64,000 nucleotides of DNA from Okapia johnstoni (GCA_024291935.2 CM044316.1:4332501-4396500), one strand, 5' to 3'. Positions 25,877 to 36,895 are shown, counted from the stretch's first letter. The notes: generated by a model not told the origin, from the letters alone. A program made the numbers and translations.

Positions 25877-26069
25877 ACATCATGAGCATCATCCAGTTTC
25901 CTGGCAGCCCCAAAGAACGTCCTGCCACCCATTCCCTGACCTATTTCAATCATCCCATATCAGATCCCGAGGGAACTGAGGCCAACGGGGCTGGGGGTGG
26001 GGGTGGGCTCTTCCCAAGGTCAGCGGCTCCGTCCTGGTCACCACAGAGTGCTGATCAGACAGCTTCACG

Positions 26070-26075
26070 TTTATT
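26070..26075 (-). terminator. GDF15: GDF15 polyadenylation signal
   Basis: AATAAA on the minus strand in a context (AATAAACGTGAAGCTGTCTG) that resembles the end of mammalian GDF15 mRNAs. The 3' UTR is about 265 bases and includes AU-rich words (TATTTATATT, ATTTATTATTAATTTATT) at about 26150-26190, which could confer mRNA instability. Confidence 0.8.
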
Positions 26076-26317
26076 ACCAGGGTTTTTCATAAACACACAC
26101 CCTGTCAGACCACCCCTCCCCAGCCCTCTAGTCCCCAGGCAGACGACCCCAATAAATTAATAATAAATAGAAATATAAATACATAGGTTTGGGGGGGAGG
26201 GAGCAGACAGCAACGGTTATGAATAGGGTATTTCAGGTTCCAGGAGCCCACTAGACAGGTAAGGACAACTGAAGTCTTTCCAGTGCGTCCATGCTATAAA
26301 TGAAGGACCAGGGCCGC

Positions 26318-27890
26318 TCACACGCAGTGACAGTCCTTGGCCACGAGGTCGTCAAAGGGCGTGAGTGACACGCGGCCGTCGCTGTCTTGGTGCATGAGCA
26401 CCACCGGCTCGTAGCTGGCAGGCACGCAGCAGGGCGCCGGCGCAGCATCAGGGTTCAGGCCATGCAAGCGCGCCTGCATCTGCGCGTGCGTGTTTGCGGA
26501 CCGTAAGTTTACACGGGGGATGCGCAGGTGCAGGTGGCCGCCTGGCCCAAGTCGCACTATGGAAAAGAGGAAAGAAAGCTAGTCACTCACGGGCCTACTG
26601 TGTGCTGAGCGCGGGATGGTGGTGGTGCTGGTGGTGGTGTGTGTGCCATTTACTCCAACACTCCAAGCTGGATCCTACCTCAGGGCCTTTGCACAGGCTA
26701 CTTTGGCTACCGGCCACATTCTTCCCCTGAATCTCAGGGTGGCTGGTTACATACCACTCCAGCCTGACTGAAATTGGCATCGATCGATTTCATTTGGTTG
26801 TCTATCATTTGCCTCCCCCACCAGAATCACAGCAGGGACTTATGTCTCCTTGGTCACCACTGTGCCTGGCACACAGTAGATGCTTAGTTAGTACCCGCGG
26901 GAATGAATGTATATCTGAGCTTTAGAGAGTCTGCGATTCCAACACTGTCTCTGCCTCCTTTCTCCTGGAGTCCCACGGCACAAGTGGGATTAAGGTGGGA
27001 TAAAAGCTCTCGCTTCTGACTTGACTCCTCCCAGTTCCTAACGCAGCCCGGATCTTGCGCCTGCTCCGCCCGCTGGAGGCTTGGTGGAGAGCGTGAATAT
27101 ACTCCACTCCCTCCCTAAGACACCAGTCACATGCACCTTTAGCAGAGTCTTGGCGCGCGATTGCATCAGATTCGGAACCAGCCCAAGCAGGTTTAGCGCA
27201 TCTCATCGCACCGCTCTGTTCTCCCTGCTTCCCTTCCTTCCGCTGGACGCCTGGATCTTTCCCCCGGGAAATCCCCCGTACAAACAGCCCTTTCCTTATA
27301 TCCAAGAGCAGGGACCACACCCCCTCGCCCGACCTTGTCTCTGGGTTCTCCCAGGTTCGTTGAGTTTTCAGTGGAGTTGCTGGATTCTCTGGCCTTAGTT
27401 TCCCATCTGCGACCCCGGGAGCTGTTGTAACATCTCAGATTGGCTAAGCCTCACCTGGTCCCGCTGCACATCCGGTCTTTTGCTCCCCTAAGGGGCATCT
27501 TTCTTGCCTGGTTCACGGATGGGGAAACTGAGGCTCGGTGGTAGGTCTAAGAAGCACCAGTTAGATGATTGGAGCTGCTTAGGTGGGGTCTCGGAGATTT
27601 TACTCACGTTTTGGAGTGACTATCCGGACTTGAGGAGGGGGGATGAGGTCAGGGTTCGAGTCTTCCCACGTCTGGTTCGCTCGAAGCCGTGTCAGCAGAT
27701 CTTCGTAGCGTTTCCGCAACTCCCGGAATCTGGAGATGTCCGGGCTGGAGTGCACATTTGAGGGTCCCTGGAAAGTCTGGAGGTGCTCCTGGGTCAGAGA
27801 CAGGGCGCCTCCCGACCGCAGCCAGGAGAACATGAGCAGCATCAGCAACATCGGAGAGCGATGTGGCGCTGTCGGTCGCTGACCAGGCAT
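26318..27890 (-). CDS. GDF15: GDF15, growth/differentiation factor 15, exon 2 internally deleted
   Basis: Exon 1 (27608-27890) encodes a signal peptide (MLLMLLMFSWL core, residues 14-24) and the conserved propeptide helix RFRELRKRYEDLLTRLRANQ with the NQT glycosylation site (N72). The donor is GTGAGTA and the phase is 1. Exon 2 (26318-26556, acceptor TTTTCCATAG) opens with GPGGHLHLRIPR as expected. It then jumps straight to NLRSANTHAQ and ends with the conserved APCCVPASY and KDCHCV. The predicted product is 173 aa against 308 in human. About 125 residues are absent: most of the propeptide, the basic cleavage site, and the first half of the mature cystine-knot domain including five cysteines. 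The frame is kept. As written it could not form a normal TGF-beta-family dimer. GDF15 is the secreted stress hormone acting through GFRAL. Identity is secure; the deletion may be real or an assembly loss. Confidence 0.9.
27608..27890 (-). CDS. GDF15: GDF15 coding exon 1
   Basis: The ATG at 27890-27888 follows a short leader and starts MPGQ, as in human. There are 94 complete codons and one base to the donor (GT at 27607-27606). No disruption is seen. A diverged, broken paralogue of this exon lies at about 33905-34135. Confidence 0.93.
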
Positions 27891-27944
27891 GGCTATGTTG
27901 GTTAAGTTCTAAACTAGGACTGACCGGTCGCTGCTGGACCGGCC

Positions 27945-27950
27945 TTTATA
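27945..27950 (-). promoter_or_regulatory. GDF15: GDF15 TATA box
   Basis: TATAAA on the minus strand in GGAATATAAAGGCC, 55-60 bases upstream of the ATG. This predicts a transcription start near 27915-27920. GC-box-like words (GGGCGGGG and complements) lie just upstream, at about 27965-28070. Confidence 0.8.
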
Positions 27951-29649
27951 TTCCCCGGACTTTGTCCGCCCCTGCCTGCCTGGTCCCGCCCGCCGTGGGT
28001 GCAGAGTAAACACTCCAGGGACCAAAACTGGGCGGGGTCTTCCGCTGCTTTTCAGGAGGCGGTGCTTTTGATGGGGGGGGGTGCTCCTAGGTATGCTGGG
28101 GAACCCCCCCAAGAGCCCTCTGAGCCTCAGTATTCTCTACTGTGAAATGGGGTCATCATCCCACCTGGGCTGGTGGGAAAAAAATTTTCTCAAAAAAGAT
28201 TTATTACTTACTATGTGCTAAACCACATAGCAGGGGTTTAAGAGGTGGCTTTCTTCTCTGATGAGATTCCCCCTCTCCTCTCTGCTCAAGTCAAAGGCTG
28301 GAGATAGTGAAAAACAAAGAAAAAAGAGGGGGAAAGGGCCAGAAATAGCCAGAAAGTGCAAACTGGAGCAAATCATTCCTATCCATCACATCTCTATTCC
28401 TTCACCTGGAAAATAAAGATAGAGATTTCACTTGAGAGAAGGTCAAACAAGGTGTAAAGGACAGGGCCAGGCACAGAACAGGTGCTTGATAAACTGGGTG
28501 TTTCTGCAGTTACTCATCCTCAGCTGGGGAACTCCTATCCATCCCTCAAAACCCTACTCAAAAAGCCCCTCCTCCAAGAAATCTTCTCTGACATTATTTT
28601 TCCAGGGTCAGCAGGGTGCTTCCAACCCTATCCCTTCCTCCAGCCCAGCCCTGACCCCGCAGTACTGGGAGTGCATGTACTTGGCCCTTTCTGCTCCAGA
28701 CTGGCAGCTTCTTGAAGGCTTGGAAAGGGACAATGGATCTGGGCCCTGATCCTTTGTCTGGGCCTGAAGAGGAGATGGCTGGGAATTAGGGTGGTGAGGC
28801 TTAGGACAGGGAGGGCTGGTGTCAAGTCTAGCCACTAGATAATGGAGGGGCAGCAGGTACTCCAGGAATACCCTTCCTCTTGGGGTACCCAGACCTTGTT
28901 CTACTGCTTGGGACTCCTGGCCCCAGGCATCCTTCCCTGTGCCTGCTGCCAGCTTCCTGGCCTCACAGAGGGTGGGCAGCTGTTCAAAGCAGATCGTGGG
29001 GGTGTGTAGTGTGAAAAGGATATGTGCAGGGAAGGGGCTCAAGGACTTATTAGGGGTCACATAGAAAGGATCCCTGTGAAAGAATGGAGTCCAAGTCTCT
29101 CCCACCCCTGGCACACACCCACTTGCTGTGTGAGCCCAACTATGCCTCCAGCACCCCCTGAGGCTCAGTCTCAGCCTCTCTGCAGGGGTTCAGAGGATCC
29201 CCTGGCGATGCTCAGGGCTTAATAAATACACTTGAGTAAACCCGCTACTATCCTGACTGTGGCTGTTTGGGAGGCTGGGTCTTCTACACCCACATCTTGG
29301 CACACAGAGTAAGTGCTCAATACAGGGTGCAGGACTGAAGAGACAGGGATGCTCCACAGCCACCCCACCACACCCTCCTCCCGACCCTCACCACCCCCTG
29401 CAGAGGCCAAACCCTGGAGGCAAGGCAGAATGCTGAGTAATGCTTAACACGTCAGGGGCTATTCAGCCAGGGTCATCATGCCCAGGCTTGACTAGGGATG
29501 GGTGGGGCAGAGGGGGCGCTGTCTGGGATGGCATCACTGCAAGGTCAATAATGGTGAGAAGCCAACATTTACTGGACTCCAGGCTGTGGGCACAGTTCAC
29601 ACGCACTCCCGTTAATGGATAAAGGAACTAAGCCTCAGGGGACTGGTGT

Positions 29650-31385
29650 GTGTCTAGGGCTGAAAGGTTGGACTCCGCAATGAACTTGGACTCATCAAGC
29701 CTTTGGCTGGGCCATCTGTTACCCGGCATTTATAGGCTTGTGAGGGGATTCTGAGATTCCTCCATTTGTGACTGGTTTTCCTCCCAGTTTAAAAGCCTCG
29801 TGAAGAGTTTGCCCTGATCCGTGATCCAACAATCTGGACAGCTCTTGGCTTCAGAGAGGTGAGTCTGTGTTCACGTTTCCTTCCCTCTTCTCCCTGACTG
29901 TGACATATGCAACAGAGGATTTCAACCTCAGTTTCCCCATCTGTAAAAGGTGTAAGAGCACCACCTCCATACACACAGGGTCGTGTGTGAGTGGAAATTT
30001 TGCACGCACTGGGTATCAGTGTACGTGTGTGCATGCTTAGTCACTCAGTCGTGTCCAACTCTTTGCCCCGCCATGGACTGTAGCCCGCCAGGCCCTTCTG
30101 TCCATGGAATTTTCCAGCCAAGAATACTGGAGTGGGTTGCCATTTTCTCCTCCAGGGGCTCTTCCCTACCTAGGGATTGAACCCACGTCTCCTGCATTGC
30201 AGGCAGATTGTTTACTGCTGAGCCTTCAGGGAACACAGGGATCAGAGTGGCCAGGATTCAAATCTCAGCACCTACCCCCTCACCTGCTGTGTGACCATAG
30301 GCAAGTTACTCAACCTCTCTGTGCATCAGAACCAAGGCAGTGTGTTGGTTGTAGGAGAGAGAACAATCATTACAGAAATCCTCATATAGTTTTTACCCAG
30401 GGTACCCATAGCAGCTGCTGCAGAACTACTATCAGGTCACACACCAAGACAGAAACCCCAGTGATGTGGGGCCCCCCTCTTCCCACTAATGACCCCAGGC
30501 TGAGGATGACCTTGGTGGATGCAAGCTTCTCAAAAAGACATGCCGGAAAGCTGATATTTCAATGCTTTACTTGCTTTCTGGGGTGTCAAGTTTAGTGTCT
30601 CCCGGGGCCCAGCCCCTAGCAAAGTCTGGCAGACCCTTGTCCACCCTGGGGTCCCAGACATGGGGCTTTCAGACAAGGCACTCAAGGAGTCTCCCTGGGG
30701 TCGGGGAGAAGCCACCCCAAGGGTGCAGGAGCTGGTCTCTCCTTTGGGGACAAAACACAGGGTCACCTCCAGGAAGAAGGGTTCTTCCTAGAGAGAAATT
30801 TAGGACAAGATAGAAACCTGAGATGTGGAGGGAGCCCTGGAAACATGCCAGGTACCCCCAAGAACCAGATGGATCTCCTGTGGCATCCAGACAGGCCTTG
30901 GGGGCAGAGAGGCCAATTCCCTGCCGGCTTTCCCTGGGGCTTCCTCAAAGGGTGCAGGACACAAAAGCCCCTGGGCCCAGGTCCCACCCCTGTGAAGAGC
31001 TTGGGTGAGCCCCAGCCAGGAAAGCAGAGAGGCAGGGTCTGGGTTGTTTCTCTCTTTCCTGTCCTGTCTCCTCTCTCTGTGCCCCACGTGTACTGTGGGG
31101 TCAGGCACTTCTGTGGATCTCTGGGCAGCTGAAGGGAAGACTTGGGTGAGGAGAGGGAGGAGGGGAAACGGATTTCAAGTCGGGGGAGCAGCTCGGGCTG
31201 GACTGGAGCCCCTGGAGGTCTGGGAGCTCCTGAAACTCAGTTACGACCACTGAGCCGCAGATTCCTCATCAGTAAAAGATGTTAGTTAATGTTACCCCTG
31301 ACCGGGCTGTGGGAGCTCTCACAGGGATTAAGTCATGGGATAGGGTCTGTTGGAATGTTTACTTGGCATCCGTTAGAATTAAATG
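29650..31385. other. Spacer between duplication copies, no gene recognised
   Basis: It contains a MIR-like element (about 29910-30015 resuming at 30255-30345), interrupted by a Bov-tA (30022-30237). The rest (30540-31250) is GC-rich unique-looking sequence with no family-like exon in either strand. Confidence 0.5.
30022..30237 (-). mobile_element. Bov-tA SINE
   Basis: Reverse-orientation element ('cttagtcactcagtcgtgtc' to 'gagccttcagggaaca'), inserted in a MIR-like repeat. Confidence 0.88.
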
Positions 31386-31386
31386 T

Positions 31387-31505
31387 CAGGAATTCTCTAG
31401 CGGTCCAGCGGTTAGGACTCTGTGCCTTCCAATGCCAGGGGCACAGGTTTGATCCCTGCTTGGGAAACTAAGATCCCACAAGCCTTAAGCCAAAAAAAGA
31501 AAAGA
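31387..31505 (+). mobile_element. CHR-type tRNA-Glu SINE, short
   Basis: Head AGGAATTCTCTAGCGGTCC with B-box-like GGTTTGATCCC and an A-rich tail. Confidence 0.85.
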
Positions 31506-31758
31506 ATTAAGCTTCAAGGCGTGGATCCTGGCCAGTATCTCCTCACTTAAAATGCTGCCATTCTGACCTGTGGGCCTGGCATGGACTCAGACTCTTGGCT
31601 GGCATCATAGCTGTGGTCAGACACAGGGCTGAGAGGAATCCCAGACTGGGTGACAGGTACCCTGTCTGGCAAATCCAGTGCCTCAGGGGCCTGGATACAA
31701 CCTCTGGACTGGACGATGAGTGGTCCCCACCTGGTGCTGTAGGGACCCTCAGATTCCT

Positions 31759-32236
31759 GTTGCAGGAAGGCGGACTCCTTCCACTTCCCGAAAGTGGGCT
31801 CTTGTCTAACACTCGGAAATGAATTGTCCGAGGAGACACGTGCTGACAAAGCAAGAGATTTTATTGGGAAGGGGTGCCCGGGTGGAGAGCAGCAGAGTAA
31901 AGGAACCCAGGAGGACTGCTCTGCCACATGGCTTGCAGTCTTGGGTTTTATGGTGAAGGGATTAGTTTCCAGGTTGTCTTTAGCCAATCATTCTGACTCA
32001 GAGTCCTTCCTGGTGGCGCACACATCGCTCAGCCAAGATGGATGCCAGCGAGAAGGACTCTGGGAGGTGGTCGGGCACATGGTGTCTCCTTTTGACCTTT
32101 CCGTAACTCTTCCGGTTGGTGGTGGCTTATTAGTTCTGTGTTCCTTACCAGGACCTCCTGTTGTAAAACAACTCATGCAAATGGTTACTAGGGTGCCTGG
32201 CTGGGTAGGTGGTTTCAGTCACTGTGCTTCCCTAAC
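31759..32236 (-). mobile_element. Endogenous retrovirus LTR (solo or partial)
   Basis: Read on the minus strand it begins TGTTAGGGAAGC and ends CCTTCCTGCAACA. It contains a CATAAAACC TATA-like box and an AATAAA polyadenylation signal (CCCAATAAAATC) in the order of a U3-R-U5 structure, similar to bovine betaretrovirus-like LTRs. No coding region adjoins it. I could not find a matching TSD, so the left boundary may be further left, up to about 31540. Confidence 0.7.
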
Positions 32237-32844
32237 ACTCCCAGCAGACTTGGTGCCACTGGGGACAGAGGAAGCAGGGTCCAGAAAAAGTGGAATTTCT
32301 CACGGGCAAGGGGGATGCTGGGCTGGAAATTCCCTGGGGGAGAGAGAGGAAAGCACACAATAGACTCACGGGTCTGTTGTGTGCCAGGTGTGTGTGTGCC
32401 CATTTCCTCCAGCATCCCAAGCTGGATCCTACCTCAGGGCCTTTGCACAAGCTACTTCCTTTACCAGTTACACTCTTCCCCTGAACCTAAGTATGACTGC
32501 TTACATGTCCTTCCAACCTTCCTAAAATAGACACAGCCCTATTTTACCTGATTGTCATTCGCCTCCCCCACCAGAGTCACAGCAGGGATTTCTGTCTGCC
32601 TGGTTGCCACTGTGCCTGGCACACATTAGGTGCTTACTTAATACTTGCAGGAATATTGAATGTATGTCTGATCTTTAGACAGAGAGATTCCAACATTGGC
32701 TGTGCCTCCTTCTGGTAGCCAGAATAATTTTTACTGAAGGTCTACTAAGTGCCTGGGGCTGAGGATGCAGCAAGCAGCTATGTGTTTTCAGCTCTCTGGG
32801 TCTTAGATTCCATAGCTGAGAAATGCAGGGTACCAGACCACACA

Positions 32845-33067
32845 CCTTGGCTTCCCAGGCGGCGCTAGTGATAAAGAACGTGGCTGCCAATCCAGGAGGC
32901 ATAAGAGACACGGGTTCAACCCCTGAGTCGGGACGATCCCTCGGAGGAGGGCATGGCAACCCACTCCAGTATTCTTGTCTGGAGAAACCCATGGATGGGG
33001 GAGCCCAGCGGGTTACAGTCCATGAGGTCACAGAGTCAGACACAACTGAAGCGACTTAGCATGCACG
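32845..33067 (+). mobile_element. Bov-tA SINE in duplication copy B
   Basis: Complete element flanked by CAGACCACACA (32834 onward and 33068 onward). It is absent from copy A, so it inserted after the duplication. Confidence 0.85.
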
Positions 33068-33299
33068 CAGACCACACAAGTCACCTAGTTTCCAGAATCC
33101 ATGGACCACCCCCCATCTCCCAGAGTGGTCCAGATCTTGGAGATAAGTGTGGGGTGGAGCTGTGGGTCTAGGGCCCTCAGTGTCGTCCCTAGGCTCAGAG
33201 AGAACCGGGGTTTGCTTGGAGTCACACAGCACAGGTGAGGTTAGAGAGGGGTGAAAGCACTTTCTGAGGTGTGACATCCCCTCCCCCACCAAGTAACTC

Positions 33300-33331
33300 A
33301 CACACACACGCGCGCACACACGCACACACAG
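33300..33331. repeat. CA/CG dinucleotide microsatellite
   Basis: An alternating CACA/CGCG/CACA run, purine-pyrimidine alternating throughout, within copy B. Confidence 0.85.
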
Positions 33332-33904
33332 AGGAAGTCCTTCCAGATCCTGGTGTAGCCCATATCTCCTTCCACCCCCCTGGAGCCTCCCTGGAATGCA
33401 AGGAATTAGGGGAAATCATGAGGGCTCCTGCTGCTAGCAGCTTCAGTGGTCTTTGACACGCAATTGCTTCAAATCCAGAGCTAGTCTGGGCAAGCTCTGC
33501 CCCCTCCTCCCCTCAACAAGCTTACCCAGATCCCTGCTCCTGAATTCCCTCCTCCCCGCAGCTGAGGGCTAGGAACTGCGCCCTCCTGGAGACTTCGCCT
33601 TTGTGTTCTTCGGGTGCTGTGCCCCTTCAGGAGAGTCACTGGGCTTTCTGGGCCTCAGTATCCCCATCTGCGATCCGAGGAGGGGTTGCTACAATCCTCG
33701 AGTGGCCGAGTCCCACCCTGTCCGGCCACAAAGGAGACTGCTGATCCCCCCGTCAGCCCCAAAGATGAGTGGGATGTTCCCACAGGATTCACAGATGGGG
33801 AAACTGAGGCTGAGTGGCAGCTCTGGGTCTCTATGACACGGAACCACTGGTCAGATGTGGGGGCTTCCCAGGGGGATCTCAACACTTCAGCTTGGGCTTC
33901 AGTC

Positions 33905-34135
33905 TGAGGTCTGAGTTGCAGTCTTTTGAGTTCCCCTTCATTCGCAGTCTAGTCAGCAAATCTTTGTAGGATTTCTGCAGCTCCTGGAATCTGGGGATGT
34001 CTGAACTGGATGGCACTTCTGAGGGTCCTGGGAAAGCCAGAAGACCCTCCTCAGCCAGTGGTAGGGTGCGCCCTAGCCATCACTCCAAGAGCATCAGCAG
34101 CATCAGAGAGCAGGTTGGTGATAAGCCCAGGCATG
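33905..34135 (-). pseudogene. GDF15 exon 1 pseudogene copy
   Basis: On the minus strand an ATG-CCT-GGG start corresponds to MPG of GDF15. The frame shifts within the signal-peptide region and soon reaches a TGA. Further on, in another frame, DIPRFQELQKSYKDLLTRLR is recognisably the GDF15 exon 1 helix. No matching exon 2 is present next to it, and the donor region is diverged. It is a broken partial duplicate with no expected protein. Confidence 0.85.
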
Positions 34136-34848
34136 CCTGTGCTTGGAGTGCTCTGAGCCAGGACGGACACCTCTGGACCTCCTGCATAGTCTGAGCTTAG
34201 CCACTCTGGTCTGCCCAGTGTCCTCTGCTTGCCCTTGTGTGAAGAATAAATACTCAAGAGGTCCAAGTTGGGCCTGGTACCAGGGATGTGCTCCTGGGGA
34301 AGTGGAGGCACCACTCAGAGCCTCAGTATCTTCCTCCATTAACTGAGAACATCATTCCAGCCTGATGGGCTTGGGGAAAGAATGATTTTGTCAAAAAACA
34401 AAAGAAAAAGCCAACTTTACGCTGTGCTAAATTCCATAACAGGAGTTTAAGAGGTGGCTTTCTTCACCCATGGGATTCCCCCTCTCTTCCCTCTGGTTAG
34501 GATCAAAGCCTGAAGATGTTAAAAAAAAAAACAGGAAGCAGAGGGAAAATGACCAGAAAGAGCCAGAAAGGATAACCTGGAGTAAGTCATACTTCTCTGT
34601 CACACCTCTATTTCTTCACCTGGAAAATAAAGATTGAGACTTTCACTTGAGAGAAGATCAAATGTGGTATAAAGGACGGGGTCAGGCACATAGCAGGTGC
34701 TTAATAGACTGGCTATTTTTTCAGTTACTCATCCTCAGCTGGGGAACTCATATCCACTCCTCAAAACCCTACTCAAAAAGCCCCTCCCACCTCTGACATT
34801 ACTTTTCCAGGCTCAGCAGTGTGCTTCCAACCCCATCCCTTTCTCCAG

Positions 34849-34878
34849 CCCTAACCCTAACCCTAACCCTAACCCTGA
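34849..34878. repeat. Short telomere-like hexamer run
   Basis: Four CCCTAA units followed by CCCTGA. Copy A of the duplication has only CAGCCCTGACCCC at the matching place (about 28648-28660), so the array grew after duplication. Confidence 0.9.
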
Positions 34879-34964
34879 CCCCACAGCACTGGGAGTGTGT
34901 GTGCTTTGCCCTGTCTGCTCCAGACTGGGAGCATCTTGAAGGTTTAGGGATGAAGCTTCTTTGG

Positions 34965-35501
34965 TTTTTTGTTTTTAACTTTTTGTTTTGTATTAGGGCA
35001 TAGCAGATTCACAATGTCGTGATAGGCAGACAGCAAAGGGACTCAGCCATACATATTACATGTATCCATTCTCCCTCTAACTCCCCTCCCATCCAGGCTG
35101 CCACATAACATTGTCCAGAGTTCCCTGTGCTATACAGTAAGATCTTGTTGGTTATTCATTTTATTTAAAAACTTTAAAACAAAACTTTTTATTTTGTATT
35201 GGAGTATAGCCAGTTAGCAATGTTGTGATAATTTATCCATTTTAAATATAGCAGTGTGTACACGTCAATCCCAAGCTCTCTAAGTCTGTGAGTCTGTTTT
35301 TTTAAAAAATGTTTTATTTTATTTATTTTTGCCACACGTGGCATAAATAAGATGGCCATAACGTGGCATCTTAGGCATGTGGGATCTTAGTTCCCCAGCC
35401 AGGGATTGAACCCCGGCCCCCTGCATTGGAAGTGCAGAGTCTCAACCAATAGACCACCAGGGAAGTCCCTGTGAGTCTGTTTCTGTTTTGTAAATAAGTC
35501 A
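34965..35501 (-). mobile_element. L1 3' end insertion plus nested SINE in copy B
   Basis: The insertion is bounded by GATGAAGCTWCTTTGG at 34949-34964 and 35502-35517. It contains old-type bovid L1 3' sequence in two similar blocks ('tttgtattagggcatagc' and 'tttgtattggagtatagcc') and a CHR SINE (35297-35470). It splits sequence that is continuous in copy A. Confidence 0.8.
35297..35470 (-). mobile_element. CHR-type tRNA-Glu SINE
   Basis: Reverse complement of head and body ('cagccagggattgaacccc' to 'ccagggaagtccc'), with a TGTGAGTCTGTTT repeat on both sides as TSD. Confidence 0.85.
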
Positions 35502-36439
35502 GATGAAGCTACTTTGGACCCTAATCCTTTGACTGAGACCAAAGAGGAAGTGGCAGAGAATTGGGGTGCTGGAGCCCAGGGCAGGGAAGGCTGGTATCAG
35601 GTCCAGCCACCAGAGGATGGAGGGGTGGCGGGTGCCCCAGGAGCATCCTTTCCTGAGTGGTATCCAGTCCGTGCTCTGTTGCTCAGAACTCCTGGCCCCA
35701 GGCATCCATCCCTGTGCCTGCATCCAGCTTCCGGGCTTCACAGAGAATGGGCAGCTGTGGGAGGCAGACTGTGGGGGCGTGTTAAGTGTGATCGGGTGTG
35801 TGCAGGTTAGAGGTACAAGGCGGGGGCACAGCAAGGCTCTCTCACTGGAGGAATGACATCCAGGCCCTCCCCACCTACAGCTGTGTAAGCCCCACCAAAC
35901 CTCAGGCTCCATTTGGTCTAGCCTCGGATTGCGTGCAGTGGGATTGCACTACGGCAGGGGGCGGTGGGGGGGAGGGTTGAGGCTCTCCCCGTGACGCCCC
36001 AGGCGCTCAGCACGTGCTCCGTAAGACATCTGTCTGCTCATGTCACCATCACATCCATGTGACTGCAGCTGTTTAAGAGACTGGACCAGTCTTCTTCCCA
36101 TACGACTCATTCCCTTTCTAGGGATAAGGAAACCAAGACTCTGGGGGAAGTGAGGTGGGTAGAGTGGTCAGGGACAATTCCACTATGGGATCGTGCACGT
36201 GTCCACATATGCCATGACTTCATCCAAGTCCACACAGGTCAACACTTCATCTGAGTCTTGTCAGAATGCCTGGGTTCCTTGGGAACCCAGACCTTGGAGG
36301 CCTGGGAGGAATTTTTGGGAAGTCATCTCTGCTCCCCTCCCTACCTCTCCTGGGAAACTTTCACAGGACTTCTCATGCCTCCCAGGTATGCGCCTCCCCA
36401 GAAAACTAACAGGAAATTCACCTTTTAAAGTGAACAGTT

Positions 36440-36640
36440 GAGTGACTTTGAGTACATTCACAGCGCTGTACTACCACCACTCTGTAGTTGTGAAAGATTC
36501 CCATCACCTAAAAGGAGACCCCACCCCATCAGCAGTCACTCCCCTCCTCCCTCCCCTAGCCCCTGGCAACCCCTAGTCAGCTTACTATCTCTATGGATTT
36601 GCCTGTTCTAGACATTTCACATTAAACATTCCTTCCCCAC
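36440..36640 (-). mobile_element. Old L1 3' region fragment
   Basis: Same old-L1 antisense words as 15670-16020. The continuation of the element is seen at 38060-38440, after SINE and unrelated sequence. Confidence 0.65.
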
Positions 36641-36689
36641 GTGAACAGTTCTCTGATGCCAGCTGGATGCCTTCTAATTCAACTCAATT

Positions 36690-36895
36690 AGGATTTTCTG
36701 GTGGCTCAGAATGTAAAGAATCTGCCTGCAATGTGGGAGACCTGGGTTTGATCTCTGGGTCAGGAAGATCCCCTTGAGAAGGGAATGGCTACCCACTGCA
36801 GTATTCTTGCCTGGGAGAATCTCACTGGACAGAGGAGCCTGGCTAGCTACAGTCCATGGGGTCATAAAGAGTCAGACACCACTGTTTCACTTTAC
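36690..36895 (+). mobile_element. Bov-tA SINE
   Basis: Head 'ggattttctggtggctcaga', then the A-monomer to 'gagtcagacaccactg'. Confidence 0.85.

Larger units (their letters stand above)
23320..26045. other. Convergent intergenic region LRRC25/GDF15
   Basis: About 2.7 kb between the two 3' ends, with no gene. It holds old repeat pieces, a CHR-type SINE (25027-25145) and a Bov-tA broken by a later insertion (25515-25876). Confidence 0.6.
26560..29645 (-). repeat. GDF15 tandem segmental duplication, copy A
   Basis: The GDF15 intron, exon 1, promoter and upstream DNA are homologous, in the same order and orientation, to about 32340-36150. Clear anchors are 'caagctggatcctacctcag' (26667; 32421), the exon 1 helix region, 'cacctggaaaataaagat', 'ctcagctggggaactc' and 'actcctggccccaggcatcc' (28913; 35688). 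Homology starts almost exactly at the exon 2 acceptor. Confidence 0.85.
32340..36150 (-). repeat. GDF15 tandem segmental duplication, copy B
   Basis: Second copy, lacking any recognisable exon 2. It has since received a Bov-tA (32845-33067) and an L1 with a CHR SINE (34965-35501). Identity to copy A is uneven and moderate by eye, which indicates an old event. An LTR lies just left of its left border. Confidence 0.85.

Noticed and set aside
30540..31250. GC-rich open frames (about 100 codons) between the GDF15 duplicates
   Set aside because: No recognisable domain, no splice partner, and overlapping frames on both strands. I could not support a gene.
32215..32415. Possible replacement exon 2 for GDF15 copy B (acceptor-like CTCTCTCCCCCAG)
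   Set aside because: The encoded residues do not resemble GDF15, and copy B's exon 1 is already frameshifted.
34849..34878. Possible chromosome end or fusion scar
   Set aside because: Only four perfect hexamers, embedded in sequence collinear with copy A of the duplication, so it is a local microsatellite.
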